Source: Cytophagales bacterium WSM2-2 (lineage in GTDB: Bacteria; Bacteroidota; Bacteroidia; Cytophagales; Cyclobacteriaceae). From it: a DNA stretch of 64,000 nucleotides. How positions within the stretch are numbered: position 1 is the first letter of the stretch; the number at the start of each line of letters is the position of its first letter. The notes beneath the pieces were generated by a model, which saw only the letters and a list, made by a program, of their open reading frames with translations, had not been told where the DNA came from and searched no databases. The stretch covers positions 3,150,001-3,214,000 of the forward strand of contig BNHL01000001.1 in assembly GCA_015472025.1 (NCBI GenBank), read 5' to 3'. The translations under genes and the position numbers were made by a program. Positions 1 to 8,503 of the stretch are shown here, piece after piece.

Positions 1-2
1 AA

Positions 3-431
3 AAAAATATGGCTTATCTCGGAGGTGCCATTCTTATCGCCTTTGGACTCTACCATTTGATTGTCAAAGCGCGAAGGAGCAAGTCAGTTTCTTTTCATGC
101 AGCGGCCGAAGCGAAGCCATTGAAGTACATTTTGAAAGGTTTCGTTATCAATGGAATTACCCCGATGGTTTTTATTTTTTGGATTGGAACGATCAGCGTG
201 GCCACGATTGACTTTGGCTATTCCACAGGTTTTGAATTCTTCATCTTCTTTACAGCTCTCCTGGTCACCGTGCTGGCGACCGATATTACCAAGGCTTTCC
301 TTGCAGACAAATTACGCAGACTGATAACGCACCGATTCTTAACCATCATGAATATTGTGGTTGGAATCTGCTTACTAGCATTTGGAGTTCGTCTTCTTCT
401 GATGGCCGAGAACGGGCTGCAACTCGTCTAA
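3..431 (+). CDS. LysE/RhtB-family amino-acid exporter, C-terminal part
   Basis: About 140 residues of a hydrophobic inner-membrane protein that is already open at the window edge, so the N-terminal third is missing. LysE/RhtB transporters export amino acids such as lysine, threonine or homoserine lactones and are usually 200-230 residues. The Gly-Gly-Ala near the first visible residues, followed by a membrane helix, is typical of the middle of this family. Four hydrophobic segments can be seen (about residues 3-19, 45-65, 72-95 and 110-132). The stop codon overlaps the stop of the convergent queA gene by four bases. The substrate cannot be deduced. Confidence 0.7.
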   Translation, partial: KNMAYLGGAILIAFGLYHLIVKARRSKSVSFHAAAEAKPLKYILKGFVINGITPMVFIFWIGTISVATIDFGYSTGFEFFIFFTALLVTVLATDITKAFLADKLRRLITHRFLTIMNIVVGICLLAFGVRLLLMAENGLQLV

Positions 432-1621
432 AACTTATTACGGAAAAGAAGGGAGCTGTCACCATAGCTGAGAAAACGGTACTCATTCGTGAGAGCCTCA
501 TTGTAAACCTTCTTCCAATTTTCTCCAATAAATGCAGCTACCAACAACATTAGTGTTGACCCTGGCTGATGAAAATTCGTAATCAAAGCATTTGCGATTT
601 TAAAATTGTAACCGGGCAAAATGTAAATAGAAGTTTCTCCAAGGAGTTGTTCGGTTTCTTCTTTTCTCATTTTTTCAAGTACAGCATGCAGCGAGGCTGT
701 TCTTGGAACAGGATTCAATTGATAAGCGTCATTTTGCTCAATGATAAATTCTGCACTTGGGTCTTTGATCAGTTTGACCCCATACCAGTAAATGCTTTCC
801 AGGGTGCGCAGGGAGGTCGTACCAACAGCAACAATCTCTTTTTCTGAGAGAAGTTGCTCAATGTTTTGTTTTGTCACGACCACTTGCTCCGAGTGCATAA
901 TGTGTTCTTTAGCATTTTCCACTTTCACAGGCTGAAATGTTCCTGCGCTGACATGGAGTGTTAGATAGGCAGTTTCTATTTTTTTCTCCCGAAGTGATGA
1001 AAAAACTTTTTCGGTGAAATGCAGCCCGGCCGTAGGAGCAGCCACAGCACCGTCTTCTTTGGAATAAACAGTTTGATAACGATTGGTATCGGATACTTCT
1101 GCTTTGCGTTTGATATACGGTGGTAATGGGATGGCACCGATTTTTTGGATTACTTCAGAAAACTGGAGAGGAAGATTCCACTCAAGTTCTACAATGGCTT
1201 TTTCACGATCGATTAGAGTGGCTTCGATCTTCAGTTGGTCGATGGCGATCTGTAGTTTGGAATTTGGTGTCCACTTCTTGAGATTTCCAATGGTACAATG
1301 CCAACGACATTTTCCACGGGCACTCATTGCTATTGCGACAACCGCAGAAGGCCAAACGGGGTGAAGTAAAAAAACCTCGATTATAGCTCCGGTATCTTTT
1401 TTAAAGAACAACCGGGCCGGGATTACTTTGGTATTGTTAAAAAAAAGAATTGAATTCTGAGGAAGAAAATCGCCTACATAAGAGAAGGTGGAATGAATGA
1501 TCTTACTTTCCTTGTAGACCAGCAATTTGGATTGGTCTCTTTCAGGCAGGGGATGCAAAGCAATTTTTTCATCGGGAAGCTCGTAAGTGTAGTCCTGAAT
1601 TGGGATGACCGGAGGATTCAT
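428..1621 (-). CDS. queA: S-adenosylmethionine:tRNA ribosyltransferase-isomerase QueA
   Basis: QueA transfers and isomerises the ribosyl part of SAM onto 7-aminomethyl-deazaguanine in tRNA, giving epoxyqueuosine at the wobble position. Recognised by the family blocks FFNNTKVIPARL (about residues 60-71), DGAVAAPTAGLHFTE (about 190-204), LHVSAGTFQPV (about 222-232) and TNFHQPGSTLMLLVAAFIG near the C-terminus. At 397 residues it is about 50 longer than the Escherichia coli enzyme; the extra length lies between the conserved blocks. It follows paaC by 29 bases on the same strand, so it is probably read from the paa transcript even though the pathways are unrelated. Confidence 0.93.
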   Translation of the reverse strand: MNPPVIPIQDYTYELPDEKIALHPLPERDQSKLLVYKESKIIHSTFSYVGDFLPQNSILFFNNTKVIPARLFFKKDTGAIIEVFLLHPVWPSAVVAIAMSARGKCRWHCTIGNLKKWTPNSKLQIAIDQLKIEATLIDREKAIVELEWNLPLQFSEVIQKIGAIPLPPYIKRKAEVSDTNRYQTVYSKEDGAVAAPTAGLHFTEKVFSSLREKKIETAYLTLHVSAGTFQPVKVENAKEHIMHSEQVVVTKQNIEQLLSEKEIVAVGTTSLRTLESIYWYGVKLIKDPSAEFIIEQNDAYQLNPVPRTASLHAVLEKMRKEETEQLLGETSIYILPGYNFKIANALITNFHQPGSTLMLLVAAFIGENWKKVYNEALTNEYRFLSYGDSSLLFRNKF

Positions 1622-1650
1622 TTGCGCTAACTCCTAAAAGCGTTTAAGGC

Positions 1651-2421
1651 TCACCACTCGGCCGTAGGATCAATCCGAAAGACCTCACTCATTTCATCCA
1701 GTAGCGGTTGCAGGTGCTCGGTATGTTTGCCAACCCGGCCTCCAATGATTGGAGCGACTATTTTTACATCGGGATACTGGAGTTGCGTCTTGGATATTAT
1801 CTCTTCTGTTTTTGCGAGCCAGCGTTTTTTTAATTCTTGCTCACCTGCAAAAAGACCAGATCCAATAATTTCTTTTTCATAAGATGACTCCTCAAAAATT
1901 CCCAGCGCATATGGAAAAGCAAGTTTCAAAGAGGTCTGTAATCGGCTGATACTTTCCTCCGTTGCTGAACCGAGTTGCTTAATCCAGGTGTTGGCGTGCA
2001 TGGTGTGGTAACGAAGTTCGCCCTTGATTTTTCTTGCCAGCTGAGCCAGTGGTTCATACGAGGATTGCGAAAGCATTTCCCATCGGAGAGCGTCTGCGGT
2101 GTCAAAAAGAAAATGACGCACTAGACTGAAATCATATTCCTGGTTAGGAAGTTCTACCAATTGGCAATTATGAAATTGATCGGCATTGCGCATAAACGCA
2201 ACGGTGTCTGGCGCCTGCTCACCGAGATTATTCAGCATTTGATAAACAGCGTAGCTCTGCCCAACTTTGTCCTGAGCCATCGATGAGAACGCAATATCTT
2301 CTTCCAGCAACGGTCCAAAACCAGTCCACTCGCTGTTACGGTGTCCAAGGATCAAAAGATCATCGGCAATTTTATAGAGGAGTTCTTTTAATGCAGCTTC
2401 ATTCATAGTCCCGGGCTTCAA
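1651..2421 (-). CDS. paaC: Phenylacetyl-CoA epoxygenase subunit PaaC
   Basis: Structural partner of the PaaA oxygenase in the ring 1,2-epoxidase that opens aerobic phenylacetate degradation. The ferritin-like fold shows in LGHRNSEWTG (about residues 24-33), EEDIAFSSMAQDKVGQS (about 40-56) and the RYHTMHANTWIKQLG helix (about 136-150). Length (256) matches the family. It starts one base after the paaB stop codon, so the two are cotranslated. No paaD or paaE follows; queA comes next. PaaA and PaaC share a fold, but the order and the missing second metal motif favour PaaC. Confidence 0.9.
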   Translation of the reverse strand: MKPGTMNEAALKELLYKIADDLLILGHRNSEWTGFGPLLEEDIAFSSMAQDKVGQSYAVYQMLNNLGEQAPDTVAFMRNADQFHNCQLVELPNQEYDFSLVRHFLFDTADALRWEMLSQSSYEPLAQLARKIKGELRYHTMHANTWIKQLGSATEESISRLQTSLKLAFPYALGIFEESSYEKEIIGSGLFAGEQELKKRWLAKTEEIISKTQLQYPDVKIVAPIIGGRVGKHTEHLQPLLDEMSEVFRIDPTAEW

Positions 2422-2422
2422 A

Positions 2423-3022
2423 TTAATTTTTTACTCGTTCCAAAAAATCCTTCAGTTTGTCTCCGCCTTTGTAGTCAGACGCATCCCGGAACTTCTTCTC
2501 CGGCAGCGTAATCCAAAGATCTTTTTCTTCATTTGATGTGAATCGGATTTTCTTCTGATCAATTGCCCAAACATTATACACAACCTTGCCTGCACCGAAT
2601 AAATCTTTTGCCAATAACATGGCATCCAGAGGTGAACCGGCTTCTACATTCCCGGCATGTATGTGTTGCTTTCCGCGCTTAGCCAGTTGATAGATCTCAA
2701 AAGTTCGTTTTTCTGCAGGCCCGGGGTTCTTGACCAGGAGGTCATATGCGCTTTGTGTGCCTTCAGAAATCGGTGAGACATACACATCGCGGGTGTCAGT
2801 GACGTAAACAGAAACGCACGTAAACCTACGGGTAAAGGTCTCCTTGGCCAGGATGTATGCCATTTCCAAATTAGGAGCATGCACACAGCCTTCGTGCTGA
2901 AAGGGCTTGCCTTCCTTGGCTTGCACAAAAACTTCGAATGTTCCGAACTGGTCAAGGGGTGCTTTTGGCTTAACTTCCCCTACCTGGGGGAGCCGTGTTA
3001 CGCGCGGGTCGAGTGATTTCAC
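2423..3022 (-). CDS. paaB: PaaB-like epoxygenase subunit with two tandem PaaB domains
   Basis: PaaB is the small bridging subunit of the phenylacetyl-CoA epoxygenase and is normally about 95 residues. This gene encodes 199 residues with two recognisable copies: one at about residues 28-86 and another at about 108-166. Both have the pattern F-E-[VI]-[FY]-x(3)-A-K-x-G-K, then H-x-G-x-V, A-x(4)-A-x(2)-L-A-K-x(2)-F, and a V-x-V strand. The first copy is closer to classical PaaB. The ATG lies in GTG-poor sequence 396 bases downstream of paaA, an unusually large gap for this operon. The second domain may replace a PaaB dimer partner, which is inference. Confidence 0.88.
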   Translation of the reverse strand: MKSLDPRVTRLPQVGEVKPKAPLDQFGTFEVFVQAKEGKPFQHEGCVHAPNLEMAYILAKETFTRRFTCVSVYVTDTRDVYVSPISEGTQSAYDLLVKNPGPAEKRTFEIYQLAKRGKQHIHAGNVEAGSPLDAMLLAKDLFGAGKVVYNVWAIDQKKIRFTSNEEKDLWITLPEKKFRDASDYKGGDKLKDFLERVKN

Positions 3023-3114
3023 TTTTAGAATATTACCGTTGCAAATATATCAGTTTAAGACCGTTTGAACGGATGCCCTTCCACGGTTCATTTTTTTACA
3101 ATCCGGAACAGAAT

Positions 3115-3393
3115 ATGAGGTTACTTTGTTACGTTGAGACAGATACCTGTTACAAGATGAAGTATCTTGATCTATTGTGGGCGACTGACTGGCTATCGCG
3201 GTATTATCCGAAATACTACGGTAATGAATTGCTGTTGCTATCTGACGATGTCCTCAAATGGTTTCAAAATGAACTTCCTGAGGACAGCAGTTCCCTCATC
3301 TATCTCAAGAGTCTTTATGATTCCCCATCCGATGCTTTGCGGGCTATCTGGAAAGAAATTCAGTTGTTGATGGGGCCGTATTGGGGGAATTAG
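3115..3393 (+). CDS. Small uncharacterised protein in the paaA-paaB gap
   Basis: An open frame on the strand opposite to the paa genes fills the 396-base gap between paaB and paaA. From the ATG at 3115 it gives 92 residues, rich in Leu, Tyr and acidic residues (LLWATDWLSRYYPKYYG, then DDVLKWFQNELPEDSS). It has no signal peptide or membrane helix. The frame is open further upstream to 2995, overlapping the paaB start, and another ATG exists at 3157. I recognise no family. The balanced globular-looking composition argues for a real gene, but the lack of a clear promoter or ribosome site keeps it uncertain. Confidence 0.4.
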   Translation: MRLLCYVETDTCYKMKYLDLLWATDWLSRYYPKYYGNELLLLSDDVLKWFQNELPEDSSSLIYLKSLYDSPSDALRAIWKEIQLLMGPYWGN

Positions 3394-3418
3394 AAAATCC
3401 CAAACCTCAAATTTTAAT

Positions 3419-4405
3419 CTAAGCCAGCGGCATCACGTACTTTGTAGAAGGGGTTTTCAGGGCCTCTCTTACCCATTTTCCGCGTTCTTCCGCAATTTTC
3501 CGCACTTGCAATCTTTCCTTATTACAAGGACCATCTCCGTTGATCACGCGCTTGAATTCTTCCCAGTCAGGTTCAGTATAATCCCACTTTCCTGTCTCTG
3601 TGTTTTTCTTCAGCAACGGGTCTGGTATAGTGAATCCAAGCTCCCAGATTTTTGGGACATACATGTCAAGAAATTGATTACGCATGTCATCGTTCGTTCC
3701 CATTTTCACCTTCCATCGCATCAGGATTTCCGTGTGTGCAGAAATTTTATCGCTAGGCCCGAAGAAGTGCATCATCGGGGGCCACCAGCGGTTGAGTGCT
3801 TCCTGGAACATATCACGTTGCTTTTGTGTGCCACTGGCCAAATAGATAACACAATGATGTCCGTATTTCAGGTGAAAAGACTCTTCTGCGCAAATACGGT
3901 CGAGAGCACGACAATAAGGACCGTAGCTTCCCTTGGCATTGGCCAATTGGTTCACGATTGCCCCCGCATCTACAAGCCATGAAATAAAGCAGCAGTCGGC
4001 CCAGGTAAAGGTCGGGTAGTTGAAGATGTTCGAGTATTTTGACTTTCCGTTGATGAGGTCGTCAATCATTTGCTCACGAGACTTTCCCAAAGTCTCAGCC
4101 GCACTGTAAAGAAGTTGTGCGTGTCCCACTTCATCCTGTACTTTCGCCATCAGCGACATCTTGCGCTTGAAACCAGGAGCCCTGGTGATCCAGGTGCCTT
4201 CCGGCAATGCACCGATAATTTCGCTATGACCATGCTGTTCGATCATTCGAATCAGTTGCTTGCGATAGAGCTGTGGCATCCAATCGGTGGGCTCAATTTT
4301 TTCACCTCTGGCAATACGCGCCTCAAAAGCCGCCAGTTGCTGCGGGTCTTCTTGAGCAATGCTGTCTGTCTTGATTCCTTCAAATGTATTTCCGCCTCCG
4401 TACAT
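3419..4405 (-). CDS. paaA: Phenylacetyl-CoA epoxygenase catalytic subunit PaaA
   Basis: Di-iron oxygenase subunit that epoxidises phenylacetyl-CoA with O2. The two ferritin-like metal motifs are visible: EVGHAQLLY (E-x-x-H, about residues 92-100) and [14 protein letters not shown] (about 171-184). An additional Glu early in the sequence (about residues 60-70) can complete the site. Length (328) fits the family (about 310-330). First gene of the minus-strand run paaA-(gap)-paaB-paaC-queA. A TAccTTTG box lies 19 bases before the ATG. The reductase PaaE and the PaaD factor must be encoded elsewhere if the enzyme works. Confidence 0.93.
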   Translation of the reverse strand: MYGGGNTFEGIKTDSIAQEDPQQLAAFEARIARGEKIEPTDWMPQLYRKQLIRMIEQHGHSEIIGALPEGTWITRAPGFKRKMSLMAKVQDEVGHAQLLYSAAETLGKSREQMIDDLINGKSKYSNIFNYPTFTWADCCFISWLVDAGAIVNQLANAKGSYGPYCRALDRICAEESFHLKYGHHCVIYLASGTQKQRDMFQEALNRWWPPMMHFFGPSDKISAHTEILMRWKVKMGTNDDMRNQFLDMYVPKIWELGFTIPDPLLKKNTETGKWDYTEPDWEEFKRVINGDGPCNKERLQVRKIAEERGKWVREALKTPSTKYVMPLA

Positions 4406-4424
4406 GGGATATCCTTTTAAAATA

Positions 4425-4432
4425 CAAAGGTA
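4425..4432 (-). promoter_or_regulatory. Candidate -7 promoter box of the paa operon
   Basis: Read on the minus strand this is TACCTTTG, a match to the Bacteroidota -7 consensus TAnnTTTG. It ends about 19 bases before the paaA start codon. No good TTG -33 element lies at the expected 17-23 bases upstream, so the call rests on one element and on position. Confidence 0.4.
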
Positions 4433-4526
4433 ATAAACTTGAATCGTTTATTGCGGAGCCCGAATTCTTGTATTTGGAACTAAAGGAGGAAGAAGAAGAA
4501 CTCAAACTGAATTGAAGCCCGACCTG

Positions 4527-5741
4527 TCAATTGCTCTCAGGTGAAAACATTTGCCCCATAAACAATGTGGCATTGGTATGTTTTTCACGGATCAGGTAAA
4601 CAAATGGCCTGTTGATTTTGATAACAGGTGGAGGGCCGACTGAAGTTACCCCAATGGTTACAGTCGTTGCAGCAGCAGCTTCAGTGCCTTGTTCGTTAAC
4701 ATCTACATATGACTGATGCAGCACACTTGTTATCTCCAAAGAGAGAGGCTCTTCGAATAGATGTGGAAATCCTGTCAGTTTCATTCCCATTCCACTCAAA
4801 ACATTTTTCAGTTCCTTCTTCCAGTTCATTTTGAATTTGGGAAGCTCCAATTGGGGAGAAATTGAAACGGAGTGATCTAGCCATTTTTCCAAAGAATCTT
4901 GTTTCAAAATCGATGTGAGAGAGTTAACGGAATAGTTACCGGTAGGCATCAAAATGCTCATGCTGAATTGTTCATTGCCATAAGGAATATCGACTAGCAT
5001 AAAATTATCATTTTGGAAGAATAAAATTTTTGATTCCTTTGAGTGCATGGTCGTCACGCTATGAGATGCCCCGTCTTCGGCAAAGAATGGTGCAGGGTGT
5101 GTTTGTGAATTTTCAAACGGGTTTTTCCACGATCCCTTGAAGTATATAGCGTTCACTAAGAACATGGCATCATCGGGGTTGGTACTACTAACCATTTTCT
5201 TAATTAAGTGGTTGGTTTTTGATTCGATCCACGAATTAATCGTGTTAACGCTGGACTGGTCCGAAAAATTAAGGGCCTGTACTTTCCCATCATAATATTG
5301 AGAAATGATATCGGAGAAAGATTTCTGCACTGTGAAATTCTGATTGGTCCATACGGAATTAGCTAAACCTATTTGTACGGTTCTGTCCATCGAAGTCAGG
5401 AGAGTTGTGAGATCCTTACACGCTTGATTAACATCTGTCGGAGACGTATTGTTAAATTGAAGCACATTTAGAATGGATTGGCGTGTTTCGTCAGATGCGC
5501 CATTCATTGTCATAGCAAGACCGATGGTGACACTCAACGGTGAGAAAAAGATGTTTTCGTTTTCTGCCTCTTGATGAGCCTTGCGGAAGAGGTTAAATGC
5601 AAAGTCGTTATTGGCCGTAGATACTGATTGTTCTGTTACAGACAACTCGCGCAGATTAGGTTTGTTATCGGGAATGATACTCTTATCACAGGAAGCTAGT
5701 ATTAACAGGAGCAGGCAGAGGAATGGAATTATTCTTTTCAT
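4527..5741 (-). CDS. Serpin-family protease inhibitor, predicted lipoprotein
   Basis: A 404-residue serpin with a bacterial lipoprotein signal: hydrophobic stretch and lipobox LASC with the acylated Cys at 18. Serpins trap serine or cysteine proteases covalently by inserting the cleaved reactive loop. The hinge EQGTEAAAATT (residues 350-360) fits the inhibitory consensus (Gly, Thr, then four Ala). The shutter motif NAIYFKGSW (about 195-203) and the C-terminal NRPFVYLIRE strand are also present. Counting from the hinge puts P1-P1' at Thr366-Ser367; aligning from the C-terminal side puts Val368 at P1, because the loop is about two residues long. Either way an elastase-like target is suggested. 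Divergent from the GH3 gene. Confidence 0.9.
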   Translation of the reverse strand: MKRIIPFLCLLLLILASCDKSIIPDNKPNLRELSVTEQSVSTANNDFAFNLFRKAHQEAENENIFFSPLSVTIGLAMTMNGASDETRQSILNVLQFNNTSPTDVNQACKDLTTLLTSMDRTVQIGLANSVWTNQNFTVQKSFSDIISQYYDGKVQALNFSDQSSVNTINSWIESKTNHLIKKMVSSTNPDDAMFLVNAIYFKGSWKNPFENSQTHPAPFFAEDGASHSVTTMHSKESKILFFQNDNFMLVDIPYGNEQFSMSILMPTGNYSVNSLTSILKQDSLEKWLDHSVSISPQLELPKFKMNWKKELKNVLSGMGMKLTGFPHLFEEPLSLEITSVLHQSYVDVNEQGTEAAAATTVTIGVTSVGPPPVIKINRPFVYLIREKHTNATLFMGQMFSPESN

Positions 5742-5851
5742 GGCAATATGTTTACTGGATATTCATTTTGACACTGGCTTTTCAAAAAAGGTTGGAAATC
5801 GTGGTTTTGAACAGTATTATTAACTTCAGGACAAATCGATGCCTATACCAG

Positions 5852-8503
5852 ATGAAACGCTTTTGCCTGCTTACTATTCTGTTGTTTGTTTCAGCTTCTT
5901 TAATTGCGCAAACACCAGACTATAAGAACCCGAAACTCCCAACGGGACAACGCGTAAAAGACCTGCTTTCACGGATGACACCGGAGGAAAAATTCTGGCA
6001 ACTATTTATGATACCAGGTGACCTCGATAGTGCAAGTCCTGATCAATACAAAACCGGAATATTCGGCTTCCAGGTGAGTGTAAGTACGAACAGCAATTCT
6101 GCAGCGCAGCAGATGCTGAACTATAACACGAAAGAAAGCGGGCTTCAGCTTGTCCGAAAAATCAACTCCATTCAGAAATATTTTGTAGAGCAAAGTCGCC
6201 TGGGTATCCCAATCATCGCTTTTGATGAAGCATTACATGGACTTGTACGTGATGGGGCAACAGCCTTTCCTCAATCAATAGCGTTGGCAGCAACTTTCGA
6301 TACTGCTTTGATGAAATCAGTAGCCACTGCTATTGCCAGAGAAACCAAAGCGCGTGGTATTCGGCAGGTACTGTCACCTGTGGTAAACATTGCCACTGAT
6401 GTGCGATGGGGGAGAGTGGAAGAAACGTATGGCGAAGATCCTTTTCTGACTTCAGAAATGGGTAATGCATTTGTAAGCGCGTTCGAAAAAATGAACATCG
6501 TTACCACGCCAAAACATTTTGTAGCTAATGTGGGAGATGGAGGGAGAGACAGTTATCCCGTTCATGCCAGTGAGAGATTCATGGAGGAAATTCATTTTCC
6601 ACCATTCAAATCCGCATTTCAGAAAGGCGGTTCCCGTTCTGTGATGACCAGCTACAATTCATATGATGGTGTACCTTCAACTAGTAATTCGTGGCTGTTA
6701 ACAAAAAAATTGAAAGACGAATGGAAGTTTAAAGGATTTGTAATTTCTGATGCAGGGGCAGTTGGAGGATCAATTGTGTTGCACAATACAGCCAGCGACT
6801 ATTCAATTTCCGGGGAGCAGGCAATCAATGCCGGACTCGATGTTATTTTTCAGACACAGTATGAACACTATAAGCTTTTTATCCCGTCATTCCTGGATGG
6901 CCGGATTTCCAAACAGAGAATTGATGATGCCGTGAGTCGCGTGCTGACTGCAAAATTTGAGTTGGGCCTTTTTGAAAACCCATACGTGTCCGAAGAGATA
7001 ATTCAAAACCTTTCAAGGAGCAATTCGAGTAAATTAACTGCGAGGCGAGCCGCACAGGAATCTGTTGTACTGTTGAAGAACGAAAAGAATATCCTGCCTT
7101 TATCCGGTGATCTAAAATCGATCGCGGTGATTGGTGAGGATGCGATAGAAGGCAGGCTGGGTGGCTATAGTGGCCCCGGCAACGGGGTGGTCAACCTTCT
7201 GGACGGAATAAAAAAACGATTGCCAAACGCTAGAATAAATTTCGCGAATGGTTGTGGAAGAAAAAACGAAGAATGGAGGGGCATTTCTCCTGAGTATTTG
7301 TCTTCTGGCGACAAGCAGGGTTTGAAGGGCGAGTACTTTAACAACGTATCCCTCGAAGGCGCTGCCACGCTAACACGCCAGGATCCCACTGTTGATTTTC
7401 ATTGGACGTTATATTCTCCTGACAAATCAATACGCAATGGTTTTTATTCCGTTCGCTGGTCGGGTAAAATCCGCGCTCCTCAAACAGGTAACACGAAAAT
7501 AGGCCTCGAAGGAAATGATGGCTTCCGGCTTTATGTTGATAATAAATTGATTGTAGACAATTGGAAAAAGGAAAGCTACCGTTCTTTACTTGCAGATTTT
7601 TATTTCGAGAAAGACAAAACGTATGACCTCCGTATTGAATTTTTCGAGCCTGTTGGGAATGCTCATATCAAATTGGTTTGGAACGTTGACAGTAAGAATG
7701 ATTGGAAGGGAAAAATCGAAGAAGCGGTCAAAGTGGCTCAACAGTCGGATGTTGCAATTGTTGTGGCAGGAATTCGCGAAGGAGAATTTCAGGACAGAGC
7801 TCTGTTGACATTGCCTGGCCATCAAGAAGAAATGATCAATAAAATTGCGGCAACTGGCAAACCGGTGGTTGTGGTCATTGTGGGTGGAAGCGCTGTCGTT
7901 ATGCAAAATTGGATCAGCAATGTCCCTGGAATTCTTGATGTATGGTACCCTGGAGAAGAAGGTGGAAATGCAGTTGCCGCTGTTTTACTTGGGGATGTTA
8001 ATCCATCAGGCAGATTGCCTATTACTTTTCCTGTGCATGAATCTCAATTGCCACTGACCTATAATCACAAACCAACAGGACGCGGTGACGACTATAACGA
8101 CTTAAGCGGAGAACCGCTCTTTCCTTTTGGCTTTGGGTTAAGCTATACGCAATTCCAATACACCAACATTCACCTGGATGAGAATGAAATAAATGCAAAT
8201 CAGTCAACTCGTGTTTCTATTGATATAGAAAACACTGGAACTCGTGAAGGCGATGAAGTCATTCAACTCTACGTTAAAGATGAGTTGGCTTCGATTGCCA
8301 GGCCGGTGCTGGAGTTGAAAGCATTTAACAGAATTCATTTGCAACCAAAGCAAAAGAAAAGAGTGACTTTTGAAGTCACTCCGGAAATGCTGAGCATGCT
8401 GAATAAGGAAATGCAATGGGTTGTCGAGCCCGGTGAGTTTGCTCTGATGATAGGTGCATCTTCAAAGGATATCAGGCAAGTGATTCAGTTTCGTATCAGG
8501 TGA
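5852..8503 (+). CDS. Glycoside hydrolase family 3 enzyme with inserted PA14 domain
   Basis: Secreted or periplasmic exo-acting beta-glycosidase, probably a beta-glucosidase. The start is placed at 5852, where a signal peptide (MKRFCLLTILLFVSASLIAQ) begins; the frame is open further upstream. The N-terminal barrel carries DEALHG, GRVEETYGEDP and KHFV. The likely nucleophile is Asp300 in FVISDAGAV. A PA14 domain (about residues 490-620, beginning GLKGEYFNNV) interrupts the C-terminal GH3 domain. The end is a fibronectin-III-like domain (about 770-880) after PFGFGLSYT. PA14 inserts in GH3 often shape oligosaccharide specificity. The last 19 bases overlap the convergent M56 gene. Confidence 0.92.
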   Translation: MKRFCLLTILLFVSASLIAQTPDYKNPKLPTGQRVKDLLSRMTPEEKFWQLFMIPGDLDSASPDQYKTGIFGFQVSVSTNSNSAAQQMLNYNTKESGLQLVRKINSIQKYFVEQSRLGIPIIAFDEALHGLVRDGATAFPQSIALAATFDTALMKSVATAIARETKARGIRQVLSPVVNIATDVRWGRVEETYGEDPFLTSEMGNAFVSAFEKMNIVTTPKHFVANVGDGGRDSYPVHASERFMEEIHFPPFKSAFQKGGSRSVMTSYNSYDGVPSTSNSWLLTKKLKDEWKFKGFVISDAGAVGGSIVLHNTASDYSISGEQAINAGLDVIFQTQYEHYKLFIPSFLDGRISKQRIDDAVSRVLTAKFELGLFENPYVSEEIIQNLSRSNSSKLTARRAAQESVVLLKNEKNILPLSGDLKSIAVIGEDAIEGRLGGYSGPGNGVVNLLDGIKKRLPNARINFANGCGRKNEEWRGISPEYLSSGDKQGLKGEYFNNVSLEGAATLTRQDPTVDFHWTLYSPDKSIRNGFYSVRWSGKIRAPQTGNTKIGLEGNDGFRLYVDNKLIVDNWKKESYRSLLADFYFEKDKTYDLRIEFFEPVGNAHIKLVWNVDSKNDWKGKIEEAVKVAQQSDVAIVVAGIREGEFQDRALLTLPGHQEEMINKIAATGKPVVVVIVGGSAVVMQNWISNVPGILDVWYPGEEGGNAVAAVLLGDVNPSGRLPITFPVHESQLPLTYNHKPTGRGDDYNDLSGEPLFPFGFGLSYTQFQYTNIHLDENEINANQSTRVSIDIENTGTREGDEVIQLYVKDELASIARPVLELKAFNRIHLQPKQKKRVTFEVTPEMLSMLNKEMQWVVEPGEFALMIGASSKDIRQVIQFRIR

